A stretch of DNA of 64,000 nucleotides, from positions 105,929,282-105,993,281 of the forward strand of contig NC_067473.1 in NCBI RefSeq assembly GCF_947179515.1, written 5' to 3'. Shown here one piece after another: positions 32,963-43,395 of this stretch. This DNA comes from Apodemus sylvaticus (Eukaryota > Chordata > Mammalia > Rodentia > Muridae). A model generated the notes under the pieces. It did not search any database. It was not told the DNA's origin and was given only the letters and a program-made list of their open reading frames with translations. Both the position numbers and the translations under genes were made by a program. Each line of letters begins with the position of its first letter. The stretch's first letter is position 1.

Positions 32963-32968
32963 GAAAGA

Positions 32969-33492
32969 GGAAAATGATATAATAGTATTTTAATTTCAAA
33001 TGTAAAATAAAAATTGACTGAACAAGGAAAAATTCAATTAGGTTATATTAATATAATCACTAAAATATAATCCATATAATATTAATGATGTATATAAACA
33101 TACTTTCATGAAATAGTTATGCATAAAATTTGAAGAGAATTGACTTAGTCTAATCAATGGAACTGTCTAGAAGAAGCTTTAAATTTTCCTTTTTATATAA
33201 CTTCTATGTCTTCCAGTAAACAAAAGAATACAGTTAAAGGTGCAGATGTTAGAAAAGGTACAAAGAATCAGGAAAACAAGCTGTGTTTGAGGACAGGAGA
33301 GGAATGCAGAACAGATAGGATCAAGATTACCAAGAGTTCTCCAGCATCAGATGTCCTTCAAACTGTCCATGACCATAAGCTGAAGAACTCATTCTGTTGT
33401 AGGTATATGGAAAATTTTATCTACTACCAGATCTATTTTATAGGAAGGAGATTAATTTGACCTATTATAAAAGAGAAAAGTGAGAGGCCATG
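32969..33492. other. Unassigned sequence
   Basis: An 84-codon open plus frame (33,206-33,460) starts with a serine/lysine-rich stretch but shows no known domain. No transposon recognised. Confidence 0.4.
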
Positions 33493-33790
33493 TTATAGCA
33501 TTAAGAAATAAGAGAAATGGTTCAGAGCATCAAAGTACTAGATATACAATCCTAGTGAGCTGAGTTACAACTGAGAAGCCAAGTATAAAGCACTCACTTA
33601 TAAAACCTCCACTACTATACCCTGAACACATGTAGAAAGCATACATCTTTAACATTACTCCTCTAATAGAAAAATCAGGGCAGAGACAGTAGAATAACTA
33701 AGAAGTTTGTGGGCCATAAACAGAAACCTTATTTAGAAGGGTCCCTTAAGTAAGTAAGTACAAACTAAGGGTATATACCACAGCCAGCAC
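33493..33790 (+). repeat. B4-type SINE, diverged
   Basis: A tRNA-like head (gagaaatggttcagagcat) is followed by 'aaatcagggcagagacagta' and 'agaagtttgtgggccataaa', which match the right half of B4. No clear TSD. Confidence 0.6.
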
Positions 33791-33871
33791 AAGAAGTTTC
33801 ATTAGTTAAATGCCAGCTTCGAAGAGCATCATCTGTCTACAGATGCATTAAAAAAAAAAAAACTCAAGTAT

Positions 33872-34015
33872 TTTAACTTTTTGCCATTTTTATTAGATAT
33901 TTTTGTTATTTACATTACAAATGTTATCCCCTTTCCTCAGTTTTCCTCTGAAAATCCCCTATTATATCCCTACCCCCTGCACACTAAGCCTGTCCTGGCC
34001 TTACTCTTCACTGGG
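33872..34015 (-). mobile_element. L1 3' UTR end, antisense fragment
   Basis: 'tttattagatatttttgtta', 'atttacattacaaatgttatcccctttcc' and 'gaaaatcccctattatatcc' are the antisense of an old L1 3' end. It is strongly truncated. Confidence 0.8.
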
Positions 34016-34667
34016 GTTTCCATGTAGCTGTGGATTTTTTACCATTTCTTCTTTTTAATTGACATTAATCTCTGCCTTTATGTTCCTCTATCACAGGATC
34101 TCTATTTAAACCTTTTCATCTCCAACATAATTCCCCTTGGCTTTCAAATCAGTTGTTCTACTACATGCCCTTTTGGTTCCCTGGATTCATCATGTTATAT
34201 ACAGAACTACATGCTAGGACCAATTTGCTGAAGACACATGTTTTGATTGTGTGATACAGAGAACTCAAACTGTGATGCAAACTTCCTCTCGGACATCTAG
34301 CATTAATAATACCAGAAAAATAATATTGGAGTGAAAAGTTATCAGTGACTTTATTCAAGTGCAATCTATGACAACTATAATGCCAAATATCCAGGCAAAA
34401 TAATCCTAGTGATAAAACAGCATCATGGCTATTATCACGGTGATCAACTGCCCTTGAATTGGTTGAGTCTACTGCACAGGAAGGCAAACATGCCTGGTAC
34501 TGTTAACTCAGTCAAAAACACATGGCTGAGTCAACCATAGGTCCTCACAGTAGACTCATTCCTTTCATTCAGCTAAATTAATATGGCACCAAATTGCAAT
34601 AAGCTATTTAAATTTAGAGAAATAATCAAAGTATACTCTCATCATTAATGAAAGAAGCAGAGGGCAT
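34016..34667. other. Unassigned sequence
   Basis: No gene. It might be part of a very old L1 3' UTR, but no firm match was seen. It contains a 108-codon open minus frame with no recognised domain. Confidence 0.35.
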
Positions 34668-34694
34668 CAATCAATCAATCAATCAATCAATCAA
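34668..34694. repeat. (TCAA)n microsatellite
   Basis: Seven copies of the tetranucleotide. Confidence 0.95.
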
Positions 34695-34884
34695 TGCAGA
34701 GTTATTTGAATGCTTAGAAGTAATGGCATTTGAGTGCTAAGTAGTAAACAGGTGATTATGCTACCACTAAGGCTCAGAAAACAATATTGAAGAAAGAGAA
34801 GAAAGAATGTAAGAGCTAGAAATAGATATATCTTCATGATGTAGCCATAAGCACATGGTACAGTCATGTAAATAGTGTTGCTTG

Positions 34885-35255
34885 TACTGAGCATGCACAA
34901 CATGGGTTTTCTGGACAGTTCAACCAGTTAGGGCTTACAAAGAAGCTCAAGAGACTGTGTCTCTCCCTGATGAACTGGTAGCTACTAAAGAATTCTGATG
35001 GAAGTACAGCCATTATCTCCAGTTATGGACCCACAGTTAGGCCACCAAATTTTAGCTTCAAAAACTATGTTCACACCACATAAATGGTCCTCAGTAAAAT
35101 CAGTGGGTCACAAATAAACCTGAGAGATACAATGTGTGGGAAATCATCTCTTAGGAAATCAAAGGGATAGAGTGAGACTAAAAGGGAATGTGTGAGAGAG
35201 CAAACAATGTCCTAAAGACATGTATAAATGTGTTAAAAAAGAAATTTAATTAATA
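34885..35255 (+). mobile_element. Old rodent L1 3' UTR
   Basis: 'agttagggcttacaaagaag', 'gagactgtgtctctccctga', 'gaactggtagctactaaaga' and 'ggacccacagttaggccacc', then a purine-rich A-ended 3' part, follow the recalled 3' UTR of old Lx L1 families. Confidence 0.7.
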
Positions 35256-36075
35256 GACTTTTCAAACAGAAGCAAAAGACACACTGCCTCAACAATGTTG
35301 AAGGTGAGAAAAATTCCAGGAAACTGTTATCTGATTTTCACATATGTGGCATGGAAAAACACTTGTCCCCACCCCTACATGCACACATACAAACACAACT
35401 GCACACAATCAACAACTTAGAAAATAAGATACAATAAATATGGTAAAAAGAAAAACAGGAAACAACCAGAAATAAGGAGTAGAGAAAGAAAAGAGCCCTG
35501 CATCATGAGTACACTGATACAAAGAGGAGTGTCTCAGGATATACAAATACCCCTTAGTTTTAGATATCAACTCATTTATTGGTATTCATCGAAATTTTAA
35601 TTTTAGGATCTCATCCTATTCATCTGCTTCCATATCAAAAAACATAAAATATACTTCAGGAAAAACCAGGGGTGGTGGGTAAAAATAAGGAATTTTTAGT
35701 TGTTGCTGTTGCAGCTTTTAATACTGTTTCTGGGACTGATTTAATTTTCTGTTTATTACTGTCTGGGTAATAAGGCTTTTATTAGCCATTCCCGATGTGA
35801 CTCTGTTCATGTATTTTTAAACAATCAGAAGGGATTTCCCAGTTTTACTAGACAAGTTTAGAGTAGATCAAAATAAATGACTCTCTGTGGGAGTAATTTT
35901 GCTTATTGAAGGAATGGTTTCTTAGACTCACCTGCTGAGGTATATTTTTTAATTGATCCTATCTAACATCTGTCTTATGTTACAGCCTGGAAGCCTCTGT
36001 TCCATCATCAGTCCTTTCTAGTATCAGTACATGCTTCCATGGAAGTCCACTATGGAAAGACACAGTATCCTTTAA
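35256..36075. other. Unassigned sequence
   Basis: No gene. About 35,285-35,430 has a weak B4/RSINE-like right part ('ccctacatgcacacatacaa'). The rest is AT-rich. Confidence 0.4.
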
Positions 36076-36132
36076 GTATATGATATATATAGATATACAC
36101 ATATATATACATACACACACACACACACACAG
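36076..36132. repeat. (TA)n/(CA)n microsatellite
   Basis: ATATATAG units grading into a pure CA run. Confidence 0.95.
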
Positions 36133-36208
36133 GTAAAGTTGTAGTTTTTATTCCAAAACAAATATTTTCATCTTAAGGAATCAATTTGTAAAACTATGCT
36201 AAAAGAAT

Positions 36209-36991
36209 AATTTGGCAATTATAAATAGGGCTGCTATGAACATAGTAGAGCATGTATCCTTATTACATGGTGGGGAGTCTTCTGGGTATATGCCCAGGAG
36301 TGGTATAGCAGGATCTTCTGGAAGTGAGGTGCCCAGTTCGCCAGACTGATTTCCAGAGTGGTTGTACCAATTTGCAACCCCACCAGCAGTGGAGGAGTGT
36401 TCCTCTTTCTCCACACCCTCTCCAACACCTGCTGTCTCCTGAAATTTTAATCTTAGCAATTCTGACTGGTGTAAGATGAAATCTTAGGGTTGTTTTGATT
36501 TGCATTTCCCTAATGATTAATGAAGTTGAGCATTTTTTAAGATGCTTCTCCGCCATCCGAAGTTCTTCAGGTGAGAATTCTTTGTTTAACTCTGTACCCC
36601 ATTTTTTAATAGGGTTGTTTGGTTTTCTGGAGTCTAACTTCTTGAGTTCTTTATATATATTGGATATTAGCCCTCTATCTGATGTAGGATTGGTGAAGAT
36701 CTTTTCCCAATTTGTTGGTTGCCGATTTGTCCTCTTGATGGTGTCCTTTGCCTTACAGAAACTTTGTAATTTTATGAGGTCCCATTTGTCAATTCTTGCT
36801 CTTAGAGCATACGCTATTGGTGTTCTGTTCAGAAACTTCCTCCCTGTACCGATGTCCCCAAGGTCTTCCCCAGTTTCTTTTCTATTAGCTTCAGAGTGTC
36901 TGGCTTTATGTGGAGGTCCTTGATCCATTTAGATTTGAGCTTAGTACAAGGAGACAAGAATGGACCAACTCGCATTCTTCTGCATGCTGAC
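36209..36991 (-). mobile_element. Twin-primed L1, inverted 5' segment (ORF2 C-terminal part)
   Basis: The minus strand reads ORF2 from 'ggtcagcatgcagaagaatg' (5' truncation, at the internal junction) to '..cagccctatttataattg' (at the left flank), including the Cys/His-rich segment. The frame is broken by short deletions (near 36,338, 'cccagttcgccagac', about 13 bases missing). The plus-strand segment resumes with an overlap of roughly 28 bases ('ctatgttcatagcagcccta'), typical of twin priming. Confidence 0.94.
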
Positions 36992-37319
36992 CTATGTTCA
37001 TAGCAGCCCTATTTTAATTGCCAGATGCTGGAAAGAACCCAGGTATCCCTCAACAGAAGAGTGGATGCAAAAAATGTGGTATATCTACACAATGGAGTAC
37101 TATTCAGTCATTAGAAACAATGAATTCATGAAATTCTTAGGCAAATGGATGGAGCTAGAGAATATCATACTAAGTGAGGTAACCCAGACTCAAAAGGTGA
37201 ATCATGGTATGCACTCACTAATAAGTGGATATTAACCTAGAAAACTGGAATACCCAAAACATAATCCACACATCAAATGAGGTACAAGAAGAAAGGAGGA
37301 GTGGCCCCTGGTTCTGGAA
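36992..37319 (+). mobile_element. Twin-primed L1, direct 3' segment, 3' end lost
   Basis: Reads on from 'ctatgttcatagcagcccta' through the L1 3' end region to '..gcccctggttctgga' and then stops. The rest of the 3' UTR and the poly-A tail are missing and a B2 fragment abuts, so a later deletion removed the right boundary and its TSD. Confidence 0.93.
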
Positions 37320-37422
37320 TGAGAGGTGATCAAATCCCCTGGAATTGAAGTTAAAGAAGGATATGAGCCACCCCATATGTCTTCTGGAAGAGCAGCTAGT
37401 GCTCTTAAACTCTGAGTGGTCT
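37320..37422 (-). repeat. B2/B3 SINE fragment
   Basis: 'gatcaaatcccctggaattg', 'atatgagccaccccatatg' and 'agagcagctagtgctcttaa' are the reverse complement of B2/B3. The middle and tail are missing; it abuts the truncated L1 on the left and a CA repeat on the right. Confidence 0.8.
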
Positions 37423-37433
37423 ACACACACACA

Positions 37434-37471
<38 letters not shown>
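37423..37471. repeat. (CA)n microsatellite
   Basis: CA dinucleotide with one CAAACA interruption. Confidence 0.97.
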
Positions 37472-37472
<1 letters not shown>

Positions 37473-37707
37473 CTGTTTGTAACTTTAATATCTGTAAGTC
37501 ATCAGACTAAAATCAAGTGTACATGGAATTTGTGTTCATGCTGTGTTCAATTCTATTGTTAATTTATTAGTAATGAAACTAGTGTGTCATTAATTAATCT
37601 TATATTTCACTTTCTGAGCAACCACATGCCTCCTACATTGGTTGAATTACTGTGCATTCCACTAGCAATCTACAAATTATTGATGTTTTCACTTGCTTAT
37701 ACATAAT

Positions 37708-37717
37708 ATGTGTGTGC

Positions 37718-37754
<37 letters not shown>
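37708..37754. repeat. (TG)n microsatellite
   Basis: TG dinucleotide with early CG and TA interruptions. Confidence 0.97.
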
Positions 37755-37755
<1 letters not shown>

Positions 37756-38159
37756 GTTACATGCCTGCATGTAACTCTTGTATTTTTTCTGTTATCTATA
37801 TTGTTCTTTGGGAGCTTTGCTTTGCAATGTTTGAAATTACACTTTCCCATGCAATAACAATGTTGAATATATTATTATTCCTTATCGATCATTTGTATAT
37901 CAATGTTAGAGAAATGTTTATATAATCTAATTACCCACAATTTAATTATTTTCTTACTTTGTGTTGTTTTATTTTGTATATTATACACTAGATAATTAAA
38001 ATTTTATTTCTCTCTTTACTTTCTGAATATGATGTCAAATAAACACACCAGTAATTAATGAATGAATCTTCATAAAGCTAAATTACTGGAAAGACAAATA
38101 TTCTATCTAGCAACATGGCAGCCCACAGATAGGCGAATATCTTGTTTTTCAAGTGTTTT
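37755..38159. other. Unassigned AT-rich sequence
   Basis: No gene or repeat recognised. Confidence 0.5.
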
Positions 38160-38348
38160 CTTTTTTTAAGATTTATTTATTTGTTATGTACACAGCATTT
38201 TACCTGCATATATGTCTGCCATCCAGAAGAGGGTACCATATCACATTATAGATGATATGTGTCACCATGTATTTGCTGGGAATTGAGCTCCCAACATCTG
38301 TAAGAGGATATCAGTGCTCATGACCTCTGAGCCATCTCTCTAGCCCCC
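38160..38348 (-). repeat. B2 SINE
   Basis: 'ttttttaagatttatttatt' (tail side), 'catccagaagagggtaccat', 'gggaattgagctcccaacat' and 'ctgagccatctctctagccc' (tRNA-like head) make up a nearly full reverse-complement B2. No clear TSD. Confidence 0.93.
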
Positions 38349-38384
38349 TTTCTAATCTTTTCTATGTGATCCATATATTGTCTT

Positions 38385-38488
38385 GTCAAACTCATTATAC
38401 AGTCCAGGCTTCCCTTACACTTGCTATACTTCCCTTACACTTGCGACCCTCCTGTCTCAACATTCCACGGGTTGAACCTCAAGTGCCA
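38385..38488 (-). repeat. B1-like/RSINE fragment, diverged
   Basis: 'cagtccaggcttcccttaca' and 'gcgaccctcctgtctcaaca' resemble the reverse complement of B1-type right ends. A 20-base near-tandem 'cttcccttacacttgc' is present. Weak match. Confidence 0.4.
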
Positions 38489-38889
38489 ATTACAATATGA
38501 AGCATCCCATCATGCATCAATGCAAAACATTTTATTTAAATGAAGCACATTTATTTTTTAAAACTTCAGTGTCAGTGTCACATGTAAGAAAATTTTTTCC
38601 AAATCCATAATCATTGAGATATATGCACATGTTTTATTCTACAAGAGGAATTATTGGGCCTCTTATGTATCTGTAGGTCACTGATCTATATCTAACCAAA
38701 TTTCCCATGGTGTGTAGTAAGAATCTAACTTCAGTTAATGTTTCTGAGACTAGATGTTTCAGCATATACATGTAAACAAATTCATGATGGCTTTGTCTTT
38801 CTGATTCTGGATTGTTTAATTTCATAGAGTGATTTGTAGTTCTTTTAACATTACAATTAGTAGCACAATTTTATGACTAATTAGTATCC

Positions 38890-39942
38890 CATCTTGTATC
38901 TTTTTTAAAAATTTTTTTAAATATTTTTATTTTCTATATTCTTTGTTTACATTCCAAATGATTTCCCCTTCCCAAGATCCCCCGTCCTCATATGTCCCAT
39001 AAACCTTCTTCTCTCCATCCATTCTCCAATCACCTCCCTCCTTTTCATCTGTCCTTATATTCCCCTCTAATGCTAGATCAATCTTTCCAGGATTAGGACC
39101 CTCTCCATAATTCTTCATGGGAGTCATTTGTTATGTGATTTGTGCCTTCAGTATTCAGAGCTTCTGGGCTAATTAATATCCACTTATCAGAGATTGCATT
39201 CCATGTGTATTCTTTTGTGATTGGGTTACCTCACTTAGTATGATATTTTCCAGATCAAAGCATTTGCCTAAAAATTTTCTGAATTCATTGTTTCTAATTG
39301 CTGAGTAGTATTCCATTATGTAAATATACCAAATTTTCTGTATCCATTCCTCCTTTGAGGGGCATCTGGGTTCTTTCCAGCTTCTGGCTATTATAAATAA
39401 GGCTGCTATGAACATAATGGAGCATGTGTCTTTATTGCACACAAGGGAATCCTTTGGGGATATGCCCAGGAGAGGTATAGCAGGGTCCTCCGGAAGTGTC
39501 ATGTCCAGTTTTCTGAGGAACTGCCAGACTGATTTCCAAACTGGTTGTACCATCTTACAGCCCCACCAGCAGTGGAGGAGTGTTCCTCTTTCTCCACATC
39601 CTCGCCAACACCTGCTGTCTCCTGAGTTTTTGACCTTAGCCATTCTGACTGGTATAAGGTGAAATCTCAAGGGTTGGTTTGATTTGCATTTCCCTAATGA
39701 CTAATGATGTTGAGCACTTCTAAAGGTGCCTCTTGTCCATCCGAATTTCTTCAGGTGAAAATTCTTTGTTTAGATCTGTACCCCATTTTTAATAGGGTTA
39801 TTTGGTTCCCTGGAGTCTAACTTCTTGAGTTCTTTGTATATGTTGGATATGAGCCCTCTATCAGATGTAGGGTTGGTAAATATCCTTTCCCAATTTGTTG
39901 GTTGCTGTTTTGTCCTTATAACAGTGTCCTTTGCCTTACAAA
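38890..39942 (-). mobile_element. Twin-primed L1, 3' segment with poly-A (minus strand)
   Basis: Poly-T/A-rich start at 38,901, then antisense L1 3' UTR and ORF2 C-terminal region up to '..gtcctttgccttacaa'. Left TSD catcttgtatctttt at 38,890-38,904, matched exactly at 42,138-42,152. An older L1 than the 22.4-kb copy, with several frame breaks. Confidence 0.95.
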
Positions 39943-42137
39943 GAAAGAATATTAACAGCAGTAAGAGAAAAAGGCCAAGTAACATATAAAGGAAGACCTA
40001 TCAGAATCACACCAGACTTCTCACCTGAGACTAGGAAAGCTAGAAGATCCTGGGCAGATCTCATGCAGACTCTAAGAGAACACAAATGCCAGCCAAAACT
40101 ACTATACTCAGCAAAATTCTCAATCACCATAGATGGAGAAACTAAGATATTCCATTACAAAGAGAACCATACAAAGAAACAACAAAACCAGGAGCTGGTT
40201 CTTTGAGAAAATCAACAAGATAGCTCAACCCTTAGCCAGACTAACCAAAGGGCACAAGGACAGTATACAGATTAACAAACTTAGAAATGAAAAGGGAGAT
40301 ATAACAACAGAAACTGAGGAAATTCAAAAAATCATTAGATCCTACTACAAAAGCCTATACTCAACAGAACTGGAGAATTTGGAAGAAATGGACAGTTTCC
40401 TAGACAGATATCGGACACCAAAAGTAAATCAGGATCAAATAGATCATCTAAACAGTCCCATAACACCTGAAGAAAGAAAAAGGGTTATAGAAAGTCTCCC
40501 AACCAAAAAAAGCACGGGACCAGATGGCTTCAGTGCAGAATTCTATCAGACCTTCATATAAGACCTAACACCAATACTCTTCAAACTATTCCACAAAATA
40601 GAAACAGAAGGAACTCTACCCAACTCGTTCTATGAAGCCACAATTATGCTGATACCAAAACCACACAAAGATCCAACAAAGAAAGAGAACTTCAGTCCAA
40701 TTTCCCTTATGAATATTGATGCAAAAGTACATAATAAAATTCTTGCCAACCGAATCCAAGAACACATCAAAACGATCATCCACCATCATCAAGTAGGCTT
40801 CATCCCAGTGATGCAGGGATGGTTCAATATAAGGAAATCCAACAATGCTATCCACTACATAAACAAACTCAAACAAAAAAAACCATATGATCATCTCATT
40901 AGATGCAGAAAAAGCATTTGACAAAATTCAGCATCCTTTCATGCTAAAAGTCTTGGAAAGAATAGGAATTCAAGGCCAATACCTAAACATCATTAAAGCA
41001 ATATACAGCAAACTGGTAGCCAACATCAAACTAAACATAGAGAAACTTGAAGCAATCCCACTAAAATCAGGGATGAGACAAGGCTGTCCTCTCTCTCCAT
41101 ATCTTTTCAATATAGTACTTGAAGTTCTAGCTAGAGCAATTAGACAACATAAAGGGGTCAAGGGGATACAAATTGGAAAGGAGGAAGTCAAATTAACACT
41201 ATTTGCAGATGACATGATAATCTACTTAAGTGACCCGAACACCTCCACCAGAGAACTGCTACAGCTGATAAACAACTTCAGCAAAGTGGCTGGTTATAAA
41301 ATCAACTCAAGCAAATCAGTTGCCTTCTTATACTCAAAGGATAAGCAGGCTGAGAAAGAAGTTAGGGAAATGACACCTTTCACAATAGCCACAAACAATA
41401 TAAAGTATCTCGGTGTGACTCTAACCAAACAAGTAAAAGATCTATACAACAAGAAATTCAGATCTCTGAAGAAGGAAATCAAAGAAGACCTCAGAAAATG
41501 GAAAAATCTGTCATGCTCGTGGAATTGGCAGGATTAATATATTTAAAATGGCCATTTTGCCAAAAGTGATCTACAGATTCAATGCAATCCCCATCAAATT
41601 CCCAACTCAGTTCTTCACAGAGTTAGAAAAAGCAATTCTCAAATTCATCTGGAATAACAAAAAACCCAGGATAGCTAAAACTATTCTCAACAACAAAAGA
41701 AATTCTGGGGGAATCAGTATCCCTGACTTCAAGCAATACTACAGAGCAATAGTGTTAAAAACTGCATGGTATTGGCACAGTGACAGACAAGTGGACCAAT
41801 GGAATAGAACTGAAGATCCAGAAATGAATCCACACACCTATGGTCACTTGATCTTCGACAAAGGAGCCGAAAACATCCAGTGGATAAAGATAGCCTTTTC
41901 AATCAATGGTGCTGGTTCAATTGGAGGTCAGCATGCAGAAGAATGTGAATTGACCCATTCTTATCTCCATGTACTAAACTTCACTCCAAGTGGATCAAGG
42001 ACCTCCATGTAAAACCAGACACACTGAAACTAATAGAAAAGAAACTGGGGAAGACTCTTGAGGACATGGGCACAGGGGAAAAGTTCCTGAACACCAATAG
42101 CTTATGCTCTAAGATCAAGAACTGACAAATGGGACCT
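39943..42137 (+). mobile_element. Twin-primed L1, inverted 5' segment (ORF1 end fused to ORF2)
   Basis: Begins in the C-terminal part of ORF1 (RNA-binding domain, 'TYKGRPIRITPDFS', about 39,943-40,145) and then jumps within about 10 bases to ORF2 around codon 350 ('RSWFFEKINKI', about 40,190). It runs through RT with FADD (about 41,205-41,216) to '..aaatgggacctcat', where the TSD begins. About 1.3 kb of normal L1 between ORF1 and ORF2 (including ORF2's endonuclease) is missing. Frames: 40,133-40,561, 40,887-41,537 and 41,548-42,012; breaks between them make it inactive. Confidence 0.94.
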
Positions 42138-42152
42138 CATCTTGTATCTTTT
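42138..42152. repeat. L1 target-site duplication, right copy
   Basis: catcttgtatctttt, identical to 38,890-38,904. Confidence 0.95.
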
Positions 42153-42282
42153 AATGTGATCATTTTATTGAGGTTTATGCAAAATAAATTGGTCAGTGAC
42201 TTTAACATAGATAAGGAGCAAAGATAGACTCTTCCAATTTCTCCTTTGACTCCAAAATTTTTAACTCATGTATCTTATTCTC

Positions 42283-42570
42283 TCTGTGTGTGTCTCCTCT
42301 ATCTCTCCACCCCTCCTCCCTCTTTCCCTCCGTCCCATCCTCCACCTCTCCTTCTTCCCTCCTTCTCTCATCCTTCTCTCCCTTCCTTCTTTACTTCCTT
42401 TCTCTTTATTTTGAAAAAATATTATGCACCTTAACAAAATCCATATTCTTGTTTCCCAGTTCAGGGTTCTTCCTGTGTATCTTCAATCAATTTGAGAGAA
42501 ATCATTGAGGCACCTTTTCTTTTCTCTTCTTTTCTTTTCTTTTCTTTTCTTTTCTCTTCTTTCTTTTTCT
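42283..42570. repeat. Pyrimidine-rich low-complexity and (TTTTC)n tract
   Basis: CT-rich sequence (42,283-42,405), then AT-rich sequence, then a TTTTC/TTCTC run at 42,516-42,570. The run is the degenerated poly-A tail (minus strand) of the adjacent L1. Confidence 0.85.
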
Positions 42571-43160
42571 TGACATATTGTTTATTCACATTTCAAATGA
42601 TTTTCCCTTTCCTGGATTCTCCCTCTCCAAAAGTCCCATAATGCCTCTTCCCTCCCCCCTTCCCCAATCCACCCCTTCCTGCTTCCCTGTCCTGGTATTC
42701 CCTTACACTGCTACACTAAGCCTTTCCAGGACTAGGGGCCTCTCCTTCCTTCTTCATGGGCTTTATTTGATATCTGAATTGTGTCTTGGGTATTCCAAGC
42801 TTCTAGGCTAATATCCACATATCAGTGAGTGCATATCATGAGTGTTCTTTTGTGATTGGGTTATCTCACTTAGGATGATATTCTCTAGTTTCATCCATTT
42901 GTCTAAGAATTTCATGAATTCATTGTTTTTAATGGCTGTATAGTACTCCAATGTCTATATATACCACATTTTCTGTATCCATTCCTCTGTTGAGGGACAT
43001 TTGGATTCTTTCCATCGTCTGACTATTATAAATAGGGCTGCTATGGACATAGTGGAGCATGTAACCTTATTACATGCTAGGGAATCCTCTGGGTATATGC
43101 CCAGGAGTGGTATAGTAGGGTCCTCAGGTAGTATCATGCCCAGTTTTCTGAGACACATTT
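42571..43160 (-). mobile_element. 5'-truncated L1 3' end, antisense
   Basis: 'cacatttcaaatgattttcc', 'ctttccaggactaggggcct', 'gtgattgggttatctcactt' and 'ctattataaatagggctgct' read backward through the L1 3' UTR into the end of ORF2, ending at 'ccagttttctgag'. A possible diverged TSD (gaggcacctttt / gagacacatttt) flanks it at about 42,508-42,519 and 43,149-43,160. Confidence 0.92.
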
Positions 43161-43341
43161 TACAAACAACTATTTCTGCTCTGAATTTCTGAATCTTTTA
43201 TTAAGGAAGATGAATTAATATGACACCGTGGCATGGTAAACTTAAGTAGTTACTTTATACTAAGTGTTAGAGATTCAGCAAAACATTTTCATTCTACTAT
43301 AAGAAAAGTGTCCATCATCTATCATAATAAATATTTGTGAG

Positions 43342-43345
<4 letters not shown>

Positions 43346-43395
<50 letters not shown>
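43346..43395. repeat. (GATA)n microsatellite
   Basis: GATA tetranucleotide run of about 50 bases. Confidence 0.97.

Larger units (their letters stand above)
28155..32968 (-). mobile_element. ERVK-like provirus, minus strand, internally deleted
   Basis: Two LTR copies in the same orientation (28,161-28,606 and 32,555-32,962) enclose a degenerate pol. A 6-bp TSD (gaaaga) lies outside both LTRs (28,155-28,160 and 32,963-32,968), as expected for betaretrovirus-like ERVK integrases. Order on the minus strand: 5' LTR, tRNA-Lys copy at the PBS, RT from the palm region on, RNase H, integrase, a long unassigned 3' region, polypurine tract, 3' LTR. Leader, gag, protease and the front of RT are absent, and no env was recognised. 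Many stops and frameshifts are present. The LTRs have diverged from each other, so this is an old insertion. Confidence 0.9.

Noticed and set aside
33206..33460. An 84-codon open frame beside the provirus
   Set aside because: No recognisable motif, and no retroviral or host gene similarity seen.
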